A stretch of 64,000 nt of DNA. It comes from Sycon ciliatum. Taxonomy: Eukaryota; Porifera; Calcarea; Leucosolenida; Sycettidae. A program made the position numbers and the translations under genes. Position 1 is the stretch's first letter, and every line of letters starts with the position of its first letter. The stretch covers positions 37,565,442 through 37,629,441 of the forward strand of contig NC_088644.1 in the NCBI RefSeq assembly GCF_964019385.1, given 5' to 3'. Under the pieces are notes generated by a model. The model saw only the letters and a program-made list of their open reading frames with translations, searched no databases and was not told where the DNA came from. Shown piece after piece: positions 55,085 through 64,000 of the stretch.

Positions 55085-55652
55085 TGTTCACACGAAGGAA
55101 CACGTTATCTTATCTTTTCACTCCAAATACAATTACACCTGAAAGAGCAGCCTAGCTAGCTACACAACGCGAACCAAGGAACTACTAAAACCGAAAACAT
55201 TCCATGTCGGTACACAACCGAAGACAAAAGGCAAAGATGAAGTAATTTATGCAGCACTGTCAGCTGGCAAAACAGCAGAGGCGTAGCCACCGCACACGCG
55301 CTGTTGTACGGCACGAAAGCTAGCCATGATACTATGCAATACAAATGTATGACCATGCACAGCAACAAGCAACAACACACAGCTAAGAAGTATATGCATG
55401 TAATACATGAACGGCCAGTTGGAAATAGTTATGACGCCACTTTGTAGATCGCCCTCATGAATAGAAAACCACAAGAGAGACAGGGAAGACTACAGCCTAC
55501 AGTGTAGCTCAGGCCTTGATACATGAATCACTATTGCAGTATTGGCACAAGACAGAGAAAGGACTGCTCCAGCTATCAATAATAAAAGGAACCATTACTT
55601 CTAGTCTTAGTGATGCCATGCCAGAGAAATATTACGTACTACCGTCTGAACA
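55085..55652 (-). repeat. 5' LTR of the BEL/Pao element
   Basis: 568 bases, the same as 48057-48624 wherever compared. Confidence 0.96.
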
Positions 55653-55782
55653 TGAATAGGTGCCCGTGGATGAGCTGACCATTAGGGAAGCCAACTATAC
55701 GGGTGAACCAATGATCTCAGGATGACAAGCTAGTACCCTGGTGCTACTGGGGGTGAGGTTGGCATTTTTTTTAAATTTCGGC

Positions 55783-58100
55783 CAGTCGTCTACTACATTG
55801 TATCATTATTTTCGTCTTGGGGGTTAGACAAGGGGAAGTAGCCATGTCGGGGCATGAGCCCGCCTTTCGGCACTGGGACACATCTTCCAGAGGAGTCACG
55901 CTCCGCAGGAGTGGTGTGCCAGGGCAGGCACTACCCAATCGTAATCCTGGCACTGTCCGCGGGGAGTCTGATGTGGGTGATCAGGCATCGGCTCCTCGTT
56001 ATGAGGTTACTGTTCACAACGATGGAGAAAACAAACATACTAGAAATGAGAGAATAAGGGGAACGGACGGGGTGAGGAGGAAATGGGATCGGGGGACAAT
56101 ACTGCCGCCATGGAGCAGCGAGGCTACCGGCAGAGGATGCATGCATTATGGCAGGCGCGCAGTTTACTGAGTATTTGATGTTTCGGAACAACGTCTTTCT
56201 GACCAAATCCGAACGATCAAGCGCAACAATTGGGTTTTCCGACACCGAATTGGACGACATTAAGCACAGGGCAACGCAGCCGCAGACGACCAGCGCCCCA
56301 GCCACTGCTGAAGCACCAATGGATTTGACTCAACCTACCTTACCTGAGCAGCAACTGCAACAGGACGCTGATGCACCGGCATCCCGAACGATGCCGGATG
56401 ATGCGCTTACACCCACGGACCTTCCAGCCGAGGAAGAAAGCCTCAGCGAAGAGGAGCGGTCTGCGCTCACACGTCTAAGAGAGTTGCATGCAGAAGGACA
56501 AGGAGGTCGTATACCATCCCTGCGCCACATACCTACATCTAGACTCTCTGGAGTGGTTAGCTTTGTCAATTCGACTGTTATGGTACGTACAGGTGGAAGA
56601 TGTTAGCTGCCTGAATCGACTTATCTTTGCTGGAGCTCGTCTGGTCTGTGAGCGGTTAATTAGGGGTGAAACCCACAACTGAGACACAGAAAAGGCGTAA
56701 TGAGAACGGATGGTGAAAGAGGCAGCTTGCTAAGCTGGCCCGGCTCCGCAAAGATTATGGTTGACTTGGCGAATGGAGTCGGCAACGATTGGCAAATAAG
56801 AGGGTAAAGCACAAGCTAGCCACTAAATTAAGAGATCCTGAAAAAGGGACGTAATGTCCTACTGGAAGAGGTGAAGCAGCAAATTCATGCTACACCCTCT
56901 GGGATCAAGCGCTCCAATGAACGATCCCGGTAGTTTCGACAGAATAGAACCTATGAGAGAGACCAGAGACAAGTCTACCGTGAACTTCAAGGGGACGGCA
57001 CTACACCCGCCAAAACATCAGATGGTACCTCACTTGACTCACAAGAAGCTGTAGCCTTCTGGCAAGGCATATGGTCCTCACCCGTGACCTATAATCAACA
57101 AGCGGAGAGGTTGACCACTGTGGAAAGTGACTTCTGAGAAGTTCAAGAACAAGATGAGTTGTGCATTTTCAACACGGACGTGCAAGAGTTTTTTAGCTGG
57201 TATGCCGTATATTGGAAGGCGCCAGGCCCAGATGGTGTTCAGTGGTACTGGATGAAGAAGTTTACTTCTTTGCATACTGCAATGGCCCGAATGCTTAACG
57301 CATGCCTGCAGGATACCGAAGTGCCAGCTTGGATGAATCATGGTCGCACAGTTCTGATCATGAAAGACCCTGGCGAGAGTGCAGCTGATGTCACCAATTA
57401 CCGACCAGTTACCGGTACCTGCCTTCCAGTCATGTGGAAGTTATTCTCCGGCATTCTGAGCAATAAGATCACAGCCCATCTTGAGGCGTCATCTCTACTG
57501 CCTGATGAGCAGAAATATTGCAAGCGCGGAACTTATGGCACAAAAGATCAACCCGTCATTGACCTGGCCGCTATGACGGACAGTAAGCGTTGCAGACCCA
57601 TTTTGGTCATGTCATGGGTCGACTACAAGAAGGTCTATGACATGGTTCCTCACGATTGGATTGAGCGCTGTTTGGAGCTGTTTGGCATACACGAATCCGT
57701 ACGCAGACGTATGACTGTTAGCATGGCTCAGTGGAAGGTTGGCCTTTGGAACGGCGCCAACAACTTGGGATCGGCGGCCATTCAGCGTGGGATTTTCCAC
57801 GGTGATTCCTTATCCCCACTGCTGTTCGTCATCTGTCTCGTACCGATCACCATGGTCTTGCGGAATCCTGATACAGCCTACTGTTTCAAGTACCAAAAAC
57901 CGTACCAAACTCAACCATCCATGGTACATGGATGACCTCAAGCTGTATGCAAAGAATGAAAAGGGCTTGTCACCTCTTGTTCACACTGTTCATGGCTGTA
58001 GTCAAGATATTGCCATTGGCATGCAGTTTGGTGTGGCAAAATGCGCGACCGTTGTACTAAAGGCAGGAAAGGCTTTAAGCATGCAGCCTCTGAGGAGATG
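55783..58100 (+). pseudogene. Broken non-LTR retrotransposon with reverse transcriptase
   Basis: The 5' leader (shared with 44690) is followed by remnants of an N-terminal ORF region (SEEERSALTRLRELHAEGQG near 56450-56500), then VYRELQGDGTTPAKTSDGTS and WQGIWSSPVTYNQQAERL near 56970-57110. Reverse transcriptase motifs are WKAPGPDGVQWYWMKKF, TNYRPVTGTCLPVMWKLFSG, VDYKKVYDMVPHDWIERC, GIFHGDSLSPLLFVICL and, after a frame change near 57890, HPWYMDDLKLYAKNE. Several stops and shifts make it inactive. The end near 58100 passes into CA-rich sequence. It probably belongs to the same family as the C-terminal piece at 46536-46862. Confidence 0.85.
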
Positions 58101-58200
58101 AACACGCACACTCATCCACACACACACACACCGTCTCACACTAATCTACACACAGCCTCTCCCTCTCACACACTCCATACTCCCGCATTATCGCACCTAA

Positions 58201-58206
58201 ACACAC

Positions 58207-58265
<59 letters not shown>

Positions 58266-58510
58266 TACTTGTTGCTCACTGCCAAAACTGGTCACGTGGG
58301 TCTCCCCGGGAGAGGGGAGAGAGAATCAAAAGGAATCTTGGAAAGATGACTCAATTGAGCTATTGAACCCCCCAACGACCGACACCCCCTGAAATCCCCA
58401 AAACTCTGAGCGGGCTTGAAAATTATCCCACTTATGGGCTCATCACACCTCAGTAAGTGGGTGAGGACAAGGTGCAGGAAAAGGATTGATGGCATGAGGG
58501 TATCCGTCCC
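58201..58510 (+). repeat. CA tract plus dispersed repeat, copy 3
   Basis: A pure CA run (58207-58261) is followed by the same roughly 250-base unit as 46283-46535: GGTCACGTGGGTCTCCC, CCTGAAATCCCCAAAACTCT, TCCCACTTATGGGCTCATCA, GAGGGTATCCG. Beyond this point the two copies share nothing. Confidence 0.88.
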
Positions 58511-58939
58511 GGGATCCAACTGCAGTTACCCCTGCCCCCAGTGAAGGTAATACTTGCTACTAGTGTGGGTGGCTAAATCATAGTGAATCTGATATAAGCG
58601 TCACTAGCACCATTGATTACACAAGAGTTAATCTAGCCAGAAGCAGTCCATGGTTAACAAGTATGTATACTTCAAATAGAAAATATTTGAACCCTGGAAC
58701 CAACAAAGGTGGCAGGTACAACATTACACCTTCAAGCAGCCAAGCCTGTTGGCAACAGACCCAACATAATCAGGCATAGGTGTACCCACCAACCGAACTA
58801 GCTGACACACCATGTACCATATTATAACCTAATACTAGTTCAAAACTAGTATTAGATAAACCTTGTTTACAGTACACAGTGTCTTCCACCTTGTTTTATG
58901 CTGTCAATCTAACAACACCATGTACCATGTATACACATA

Positions 58940-58981
<42 letters not shown>

Positions 58982-59340
58982 TAACACACGCACCGCACAC
59001 ACACGCACCACACACACACACACAGTGACACACACCTCAGACATGCCCATCACGGAAGCGATGATAGCAAACAGCTATGTTAGACATAGCAACTTGTGCT
59101 GGGATTACACCATTCAACAGCTTGCAAGGCTGATGAATTGACCGCCACTAATTTTTAGCTTGGTATCCACCACACAGCTGATTGAAGTGGCTTTTTCTGG
59201 CCAGTGAATCCCTATTTTTCATTTTTTCCATTTTTTTCTTTCTTTTTTTTTCGACACGCACACCACACCACATACTCCGGCATACACTGGCTGTTGGTAA
59301 CCACCCAGGAGAATGAAAGAAGAGCTAGGAGAACGAGAAA
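58511..59340. other. No gene recognised; CA repeats
   Basis: Contains (CA)n at about 58941-58979 and CACACGCACCACACACA units to 59033. Two ACTAGTATTA-type inverted copies occur near 58833-58860. Nothing coding is supported. Confidence 0.5.
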
Positions 59341-59344
59341 GAGA

Positions 59345-59435
59345 AGATAGACGTGTGTGACCATAATCGTTGGGAATTGAACCCGCAACCTCTCGATTGG
59401 AAATCGACTGCACATACCACTGCACCATATGGGAC
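59345..59435 (-). repeat. tRNA-like retroposon head (tRNA-Gly-like)
   Basis: On the minus strand GGTGCAGTGGTATGTGC resembles a D arm/A box. An anticodon-like arm TCGATTTCCAATCGA carries TCC, and GCGGGTTCAATTCCC resembles the T arm/B box. T-stem pairing is imperfect and no acceptor stem closes it, so I call it a tRNA-derived repeat or pseudogene rather than a working tRNA. Confidence 0.5.
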
Positions 59436-59439
59436 ACCC

Positions 59440-59540
59440 CCCCCCCCCCCACACACACACATACGCAAAAACTGTAACACACGCACCACACACACACGCA
59501 CCACACACGCACCACACACACATACACACACACACACACG
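59440..59540. repeat. C run and CA microsatellite
   Basis: A C run (59438-59451) is followed by CACA and CACACGCACCACA repeats. Confidence 0.9.
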
Positions 59541-59644
59541 CCAAACCCCATAGCACGCCATACACGTTATGTCACTGCATAACCCAGCAAAAACTTCCGC
59601 TGGTGGCGGCACTTTGATACAAACTCGCTCCTTTTATTTAAGGA

Positions 59645-59925
59645 AGATGGCCTTTGGAGTGGTGAGGATGTGGAACTAACTTCTCCGTGAGGCACAGGCT
59701 CAGCTGCATCGTTTGCTAATGTTGCTGAAGGATGGGGCGCGATCTTTTATGTTCCAGCTGATTTCAAAGTTGCGCTCGGCGTTTTGAAGATCCCAAATAT
59801 GCTTGGAGAGCTCCGTCGATGTAGTGTCTCTCTCATGCCGGAATGTTGTTGGGTGGTTGTTGTAGCGCGATTTGAATGTGTTGGCCGTCAATCCGGTGTA
59901 TGTCTTGGTCTGGGGGGATGACACA
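59645..59925 (-). pseudogene. GIY-YIG endonuclease fragment of a Penelope-like element
   Basis: It encodes TYTGLTANTFKSRYNNHPTT, RHERDTTSTELSKHIWDLQN and NFEISWNIKDRAPSFSNISK. After a frame change, LTEKL precedes a stop. This is the C-terminal GIY-YIG-type nuclease region typical of Penelope-like retroelement proteins. The reverse transcriptase part is absent, and the sequence right of 59925 is unrelated. Confidence 0.7.
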
Positions 59926-60119
59926 GGGGTATGCCCCCACATGAGCGCGACCCAAAACAGCGCCGTTGACTTCAGCGCCCCCCCCCAAAAGCCCCATCCC
60001 CATAACTGGACATCCCCAAAACAGACCACCCCGTCAGCGCCCACGCTCAATACAGGTCGACTCATTTACACTCAAACCCAAAAGATGGACACTCGACTTG
60101 TCAAAGACTCAAATCATGA

Positions 60120-60350
60120 TCAACTCGAAATGGCCAGTTCGGTATTGAAGGGCGATATTGCCTGGATTCAATTTATAATCAACTCTAGAAAGCAATGATG
60201 AACTAAAAAAAGCAATTATCGACTCAAAAACACCAGTTCAGTATTAATGGCGATATTGCCTGGATGGACGTTAACAGGTCCAGATACAAAATTAGGTTGT
60301 AGTCAACTCTAGAAGGCAATGATCAACTCAAAACAAGCAATGATCGTCTC
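60120..60350 (+). repeat. Imperfect tandem duplication of about 100 bp
   Basis: GGGCGATATTGCCTGGAT and CAACTCTAGAA-GCAATGAT..ACTCAAAA blocks occur twice in the same order (about 60128-60225 and 60231-60350). No coding potential is seen. Confidence 0.65.
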
Positions 60351-61420
60351 AAAAAAAGTTCACTGTTAAATTTTTTGGTTTTCCGAAAATGGTAATCTGC
60401 AATGGATTGTCATTAACTGAAACAGAAAAAGAAAAAAATAAGGCACCCATTTTGATAGTCAAGGGGATGGCCCACGCCTGGTAAAGAGAAAAAAATGGAG
60501 AAGATGTAAATATTCAGAATTTTCGCTTCGCTCATCTTCCCTTCTTCGGTCCTACGTAACCACGAACCTTCCAAGTTGGAAGGTTGGTTTGCGCACTGGA
60601 GATGTGTTAGAGCTAGGTCTCGGGCCGCTGAATGTCTCAGTGGCCTGTCAGTTTCGTGCCCTATTATCGCACAGTCACTTTTTGACTGTTTATCATCTTG
60701 TTACAGTTGTGGATAGTTTCTGCACAACTCGTTCTCATGTGTTTCTTCTCTTCTTTGCATATCTTTTTTAGGAACGGGTTTGCTCCTGATATCCACCATG
60801 GTAATACTAACATCAAGAGTACATAAAACTGGCTATGCACTCTTGCTAACATGAGCCTGCACATTATGGGTCACGTGTGTAATGAGCTGGCTTATATTCG
60901 GACGTTAACGTAATTGGTCGCGCCAAAATGGGGCGTGCAAGAGATGAGACGAGCTGTAGTGACACCGTGTCACATTAGGTCGCGCTGTACTGGGGGTGCT
61001 AATATGAACACGCGCCGTTTATGGTTGCGCTGTTTTGGGTGTAAATCGACACAGGTGCCTGGATTATGACATCAGTCGACTGGCATTCCCCCCTTGAGCG
61101 GGCAGGATGGCTTGACCCGGCAGTTGCATGGCTCAACGGGCGGCCTTGGCTGAAGCTTCGCAGCATTGTGGCCTTTGATGATGGAGGCTACGTTTCACAT
61201 GCAGCTGTAGCTGATTTTTATCTTGTTTTTTTGTTGAAGATCTTATTCAGTGCCGATCCCTTTGGAAAATGCTTTTTGATGAGGCCCAGGAACCTTGCAC
61301 CAACGTTGGTTAATACTTATGACCGTTGTGATAGGGCGGGTTAAACCAAATCACATCTCGGCTCCGCCGCTTCCTTCTTTTCCTTTGTTCAGGTTCGTCA
61401 ATATGCCATGGTTCTTGGAT
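60351..61420. other. No gene recognised
   Basis: One 92-codon plus-strand frame (61066-61344) has a protein-like composition (WHSPLERAGWLDPAVAWLNG) but matches nothing I recognise and has no splice context. I leave it uncalled. Confidence 0.45.
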
Positions 61421-61422
61421 GT

Positions 61423-62175
61423 CCGCTTGCTGCCAGGGCGTCCTCGTATACGGACTTGGCATTATTGAAGACTTATTATTATTATTATTATTATTATTTT
61501 TTCTTATTTTGTTAGGGATTTCCCAACAGGCAATGTTGCCTTTTTACTGGGAACCCTAAATGAGACTTTGTGTGAGCCTTCTTCATGCCAAGATATCCGC
61601 TGAAGACGCTTGTTCCGCTTGCTAGGCCTTGACGGATTATGCTAGCATAATTTTTCGCATAATTCCTACCAAAATCGAATAATCGCATAATTCGAGGCAA
61701 ATTGCATACAAATTGCATAAATAATGGAATAATCCGCCTGTTCGCATCAAATTCCATAGAGTTGTACATGTTCTACAAGTACAAGTACAAGTAGATGCAC
61801 CAGGAAGTCATACAGTCATGTAGGTTTGGGACTCCCTTCATAACATGTCCAGTCCAGTCCACTACAATCAGTGACGGTCGTAGCTACAATTGTAGGTCGG
61901 ACGGTGCGTAGACCCCGTTGAACTTTTGCTACTACAGTACAACGCCCTATACAAAAATATTCCCTGTTATTTTGCACAGAACCATCATTATACATGTACA
62001 TTAGCAGCATATGTGAGCATAATGCGGCATAATATGATAACTTTTAGCATAAAAATAGCATAATTCTGCAATGCGAAAAGCATAATTTCACGAAAATATT
62101 AGCATAATCCGTCAAGGCCTACCGCTTGCTGCCAGGGCGTCCTCGTACATATACAGGCTTGGCATCATTGAAGAC
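61423..62175 (+). repeat. Duplicated segment, second copy split by a MITE
   Basis: CCGCTTGCTGCCAGGGCGTC followed by CTCGTA..ACGG/ACAGG-CTTGGCAT-ATTGAAGACTT occurs at 61426-61470 and again at 62122-62173. The MITE 61623-62121 inserted at the CCGCTTGC start of the second copy. Confidence 0.75.
61623..62121. mobile_element. hAT-type MITE with TAGGCCTTGACGG ends
   Basis: The ends TAGGCCTTGACGGATTATGC and GCATAATCCGTCAAGGCCTA are perfect inverted repeats of 20 or more bases. An exact 8-bp duplication CCGCTTGC flanks the element (61615-61622 and 62122-62129). The interior is dense in GCATAAT units. The 8-bp duplication supports hAT. A relative is at about 62800-63004. Confidence 0.92.
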
Positions 62176-62799
62176 TTCTTCATTCATCATACACATAGTT
62201 ATGGATTGTATTTATGTGAAGGTGCATGTTGTCACGTGTGGCACATGTAAAGCTTGTTATTCGTAGCATACATGTAACTCAAATCACGCTTAAAATTAGT
62301 TCGTCTTCACGAAAGTTCGCCCAACAGAGTTCGTCGTAAACGAATAATTTTGACTTGATATGATGCCTGGCCAACAGGGAGTCATCAAATAGCAACAAAA
62401 GTATTTGAGGACTCCCAGTCCCTGCTGGCCAACCATGTACCATGGGATTGGCCCTATAGCCTAGTTTATACTACTGTCTACACTATAGTGATTGAAAGTT
62501 CGCCTTATCAGTGTTCGTTCTAGCGAAGAAAAAAGACGAAAAAAGCTCTAACTCTGTTCCCTCGAGGTCTCCTCCGAGCTCCATTCACTTCTCATCTATC
62601 CGTTTTTGTTTCGCTCTGTAAAGAGCACTTAGGGCTCCCTGTAACAAGACGGCAACGTCCCTATCAAAATAATAAATTCTACTACTACTTTGTTTTTTTG
62701 TTTGTTTTGTTTTGAACTGTATGTTTAACTCATTGGATTTCTTTGTATTATGTACTAGTATCTCGTTATAGTTATCTTTTCCTCTAGCCCTCTCGCTTA

Positions 62800-63004
62800 G
62801 GATGAGCTTGGCGGATAATGCTCGAAAAGGTGGCAGATTCTGCTTTTTTTGCACCGAAATTGGCAGAACCATACAAACCTTATGGCGGGCAATTCCTCGA
62901 ATTCTGCTCCATTTCTTTATCCACATACCAAACATGCATGAAACGTACCAGAAAAAGTACCGAATTCTGCCAATTTTTCTGCCGGCATTATCCGCCAAGG
63001 CCTA
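62800..63004. mobile_element. Related short MITE with CTTGGCGGATAATGC ends
   Basis: The left CTTGGCGGATAATGCTCG and the right GCCGGCATTATCCGCCAAGG (then CCTAG) are inverted. A second inner pair is GGCAGATTCTG and CGAATTCTGCC. The ends closely resemble those of 61623-62121 (TAGGCCTTG.CGGATTATGC), so they form one family. The left outer bases are degraded and no target duplication is seen. Confidence 0.75.
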
Positions 63005-63009
63005 GTGAC

Positions 63010-64000
63010 ACGTCATGTATTGTATTATTGTATTGTATTGTATTGTATTTATTTAAAAGGATTCTCCAAAAGCAAATGGATGCTTATCACGGAAGTCTCC
63101 CACATAAATATCGCAAGAAAAATGGGGAAATGGGGGAGAGGAGAGTGGAAGATGAAGCATGGGATGAAGGGAAACAAGTACCTAAATATCGAGGTATAAA
63201 AGCAGGAAAGAAATCGACGAGGGAAGAAATCACCTCTGCAGATAATAGCGGGACATTTAGATGAAAAAAACCCAGCAAGGATTAATTTTAAGGAAAAAAA
63301 ATTCTCAAACGGAAAAGTTCGGAATTCCAGTCAGAGAATATCTATGCTGTGAGTAATGAGCCTTTAGAGCAATGCGAAAATTGACAGAGGACTGAACGCA
63401 GCGGATGTGTTCTGGAAGTTTGTTCCATTCCACAGATAAACTGAAGAGAGGGGATTTAAGGAAATGGGCGCCAGAACGAGGTAAAACTATAGAGGACGGG
63501 TGACGACAACTAAGGGATACATTGAATTTGAAACGAATTAGCAAAGACGGAAACTGGTAAAAGACATGATGAAAATACAGCAAGGACAGAATCTGACGAC
63601 GCCACTTCAGGGATGACCAGTCACAAGTACGATTAAGAATCTGCTTCGGGGTTTCCCACTCAGGAGGGTGCCGGGTCTTACAAAGCAGATATGAACGAGC
63701 AGCAACGGCTTGCAGTCGGTCTAACGTAAGCGAATCTGAATGGGATACGGCGAATGACCAGACAGGGACTGCGTATTCTAACAGTGGTCGTACGTAACAC
63801 TTGTAGAGCAAATTCACGGTTGAAGCAGAAAGGAAATGGGCCATATGGCGCAACAGAAAAACACGACTGCGAAACTTATGGGTGATAGATTTTATATGGT
63901 CAGAAAAATTTAGTGAAGGAGTGATAGTCACGCCGAGATGACAGTGGCTATCACCTTTCTGAATAGGCACACCGTTCATTGTCAAGGGGGATGACGGGCC
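63010..64000 (-). mobile_element. 3' end of a CR1/jockey-like LINE, cut by the window edge
   Basis: On the minus strand a coding segment (from the right edge to 63305) is followed by about 250 bases of 3' sequence and a pentanucleotide tail, (ATACA)n or TATTG repeats at 63016-63048. Short repeat tails of this kind are typical of CR1/L2-type LINEs. The upstream part lies outside the window. Confidence 0.8.
63305..63985 (-). CDS. LINE reverse transcriptase C-terminal part (partial)
   Basis: 226 or more codons, open to the right edge. Segments HCHLGVTITPSLNFSDHI, VNLLYKCYVRPLLEYAVPVW and LDRLQAVAARSYLL are the thumb and C-terminal region found after the catalytic core in CR1/jockey-type reverse transcriptases. 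The stop precedes the 3' repeat tail. No break is seen in the visible part. Confidence 0.8.
   Translation of the reverse strand: MTMNGVPIQKGDSHCHLGVTITPSLNFSDHIKSITHKFRSRVFLLRHMAHFLSASTVNLLYKCYVRPLLEYAVPVWSFAVSHSDSLTLDRLQAVAARSYLLCKTRHPPEWETPKQILNRTCDWSSLKWRRQILSLLYFHHVFYQFPSLLIRFKFNVSLSCRHPSSIVLPRSGAHFLKSPLFSLSVEWNKLPEHIRCVQSSVNFRIALKAHYSQHRYSLTGIPNFSV

Larger units (their letters stand above)
48057..55652 (-). mobile_element. Full-length BEL/Pao LTR retrotransposon
   Basis: 7596 bases in minus orientation. LTRs of 568 bases (48057-48624 and 55085-55652) read the same throughout by my inspection. A perfect 5-bp target duplication TGAAT flanks it (48052-48056 and 55653-55657). On the minus strand the LTR starts TGTTCAG and ends GTGAACA. 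A primer-binding site TGGTAGCAGAGGATGG begins three bases inside the 5' LTR, and a polypurine tract GAGGGGGAGGA abuts the 3' LTR. The coding region runs 55015 to 48721 but is divided among three frames. Identical LTRs mean a recent insertion. Confidence 0.96.

Noticed and set aside
59345-59435. Functional tRNA-Gly(UCC) gene
   Set aside because: T-stem pairing is broken, no acceptor stem closes, and the sequence looks like a retroposon head.
61066-61344. 92-codon plus-strand frame as a small gene
   Set aside because: No family resemblance, no splice or conservation evidence, and it is surrounded by repeats.

Overview
This is a stretch of animal nuclear genome, most likely an early-branching or marine invertebrate. 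I infer this from genes split by phase-consistent GT-AG introns, a CARD/NB-ARC apoptosome/NLR-type protein, BEL/Pao and Ty3 LTR retrotransposons, several non-LTR retrotransposon remnants, and very many (CA)n/(TG)n, (GA)n and (CT)n microsatellites. No rRNA, functional tRNA or CRISPR array is visible. The species cannot be named from sequence alone; a sponge-like genome is a guess.

Region 1-14.7 kb. The left end is microsatellite-rich and carries a 68-bp-arm palindrome flanked by 17-bp direct repeats. A minus-strand gene (about 10022 down to 3316, at least six exons, 5' end not found) encodes CARD - linker - CARD - coiled linker - NB-ARC STAND NTPase - helical repeats - C-terminal MYND zinc finger. 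All five of its exon junctions keep phase. Its introns hold minisatellite, SINE-like and (TG)n sequence. Upstream lie a foldback element with a hAT-type MITE nested inside (8-bp target duplication) and an intronless acidic ORF at 12379-13740.

Region 14.7-26.4 kb. Five intronless genes sit here: a SLAC1/TehA-family anion transporter, then four secreted DUF2264 proteins (17639-, 19716+, 22098-, 25025-). DUF2264 is best known from bacteria and fungi, so the cluster looks like a horizontally acquired gene expanded by tandem duplication. Copies 3 and 4 are nearly identical in their 3' part but clearly diverged in the 5' part, with a sharp switch that suggests gene conversion.

Region 26.4-46 kb. 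A minus-strand multi-exon gene with repeated PGYTG motifs (28877-33128) is followed by a full-length, apparently young Ty3/gypsy element (33959-38945; identical 237-bp LTRs; ACGTG target duplication; uninterrupted 1425-codon gag-pol). This element ends 22 bases beyond the stop codon of a three-exon minus-strand gene (43580 to 38968), whose introns contain a hAT-like element and an antisense non-LTR reverse-transcriptase fragment. A further minus-strand ORF lies at 45172-45819.

Region 46-64 kb. This is almost entirely mobile DNA: a microsatellite-linked dispersed repeat, a LINE 3' end, a SINE copy, a MITE, a complete BEL/Pao element (48057-55652; identical 568-bp LTRs; TGAAT target duplication) whose coding region is split by two frame changes, a broken LINE, a Penelope-like GIY-YIG fragment, two related TAGGCCTTG-type MITEs and the 3' end of a CR1/jockey-like LINE running off the window.
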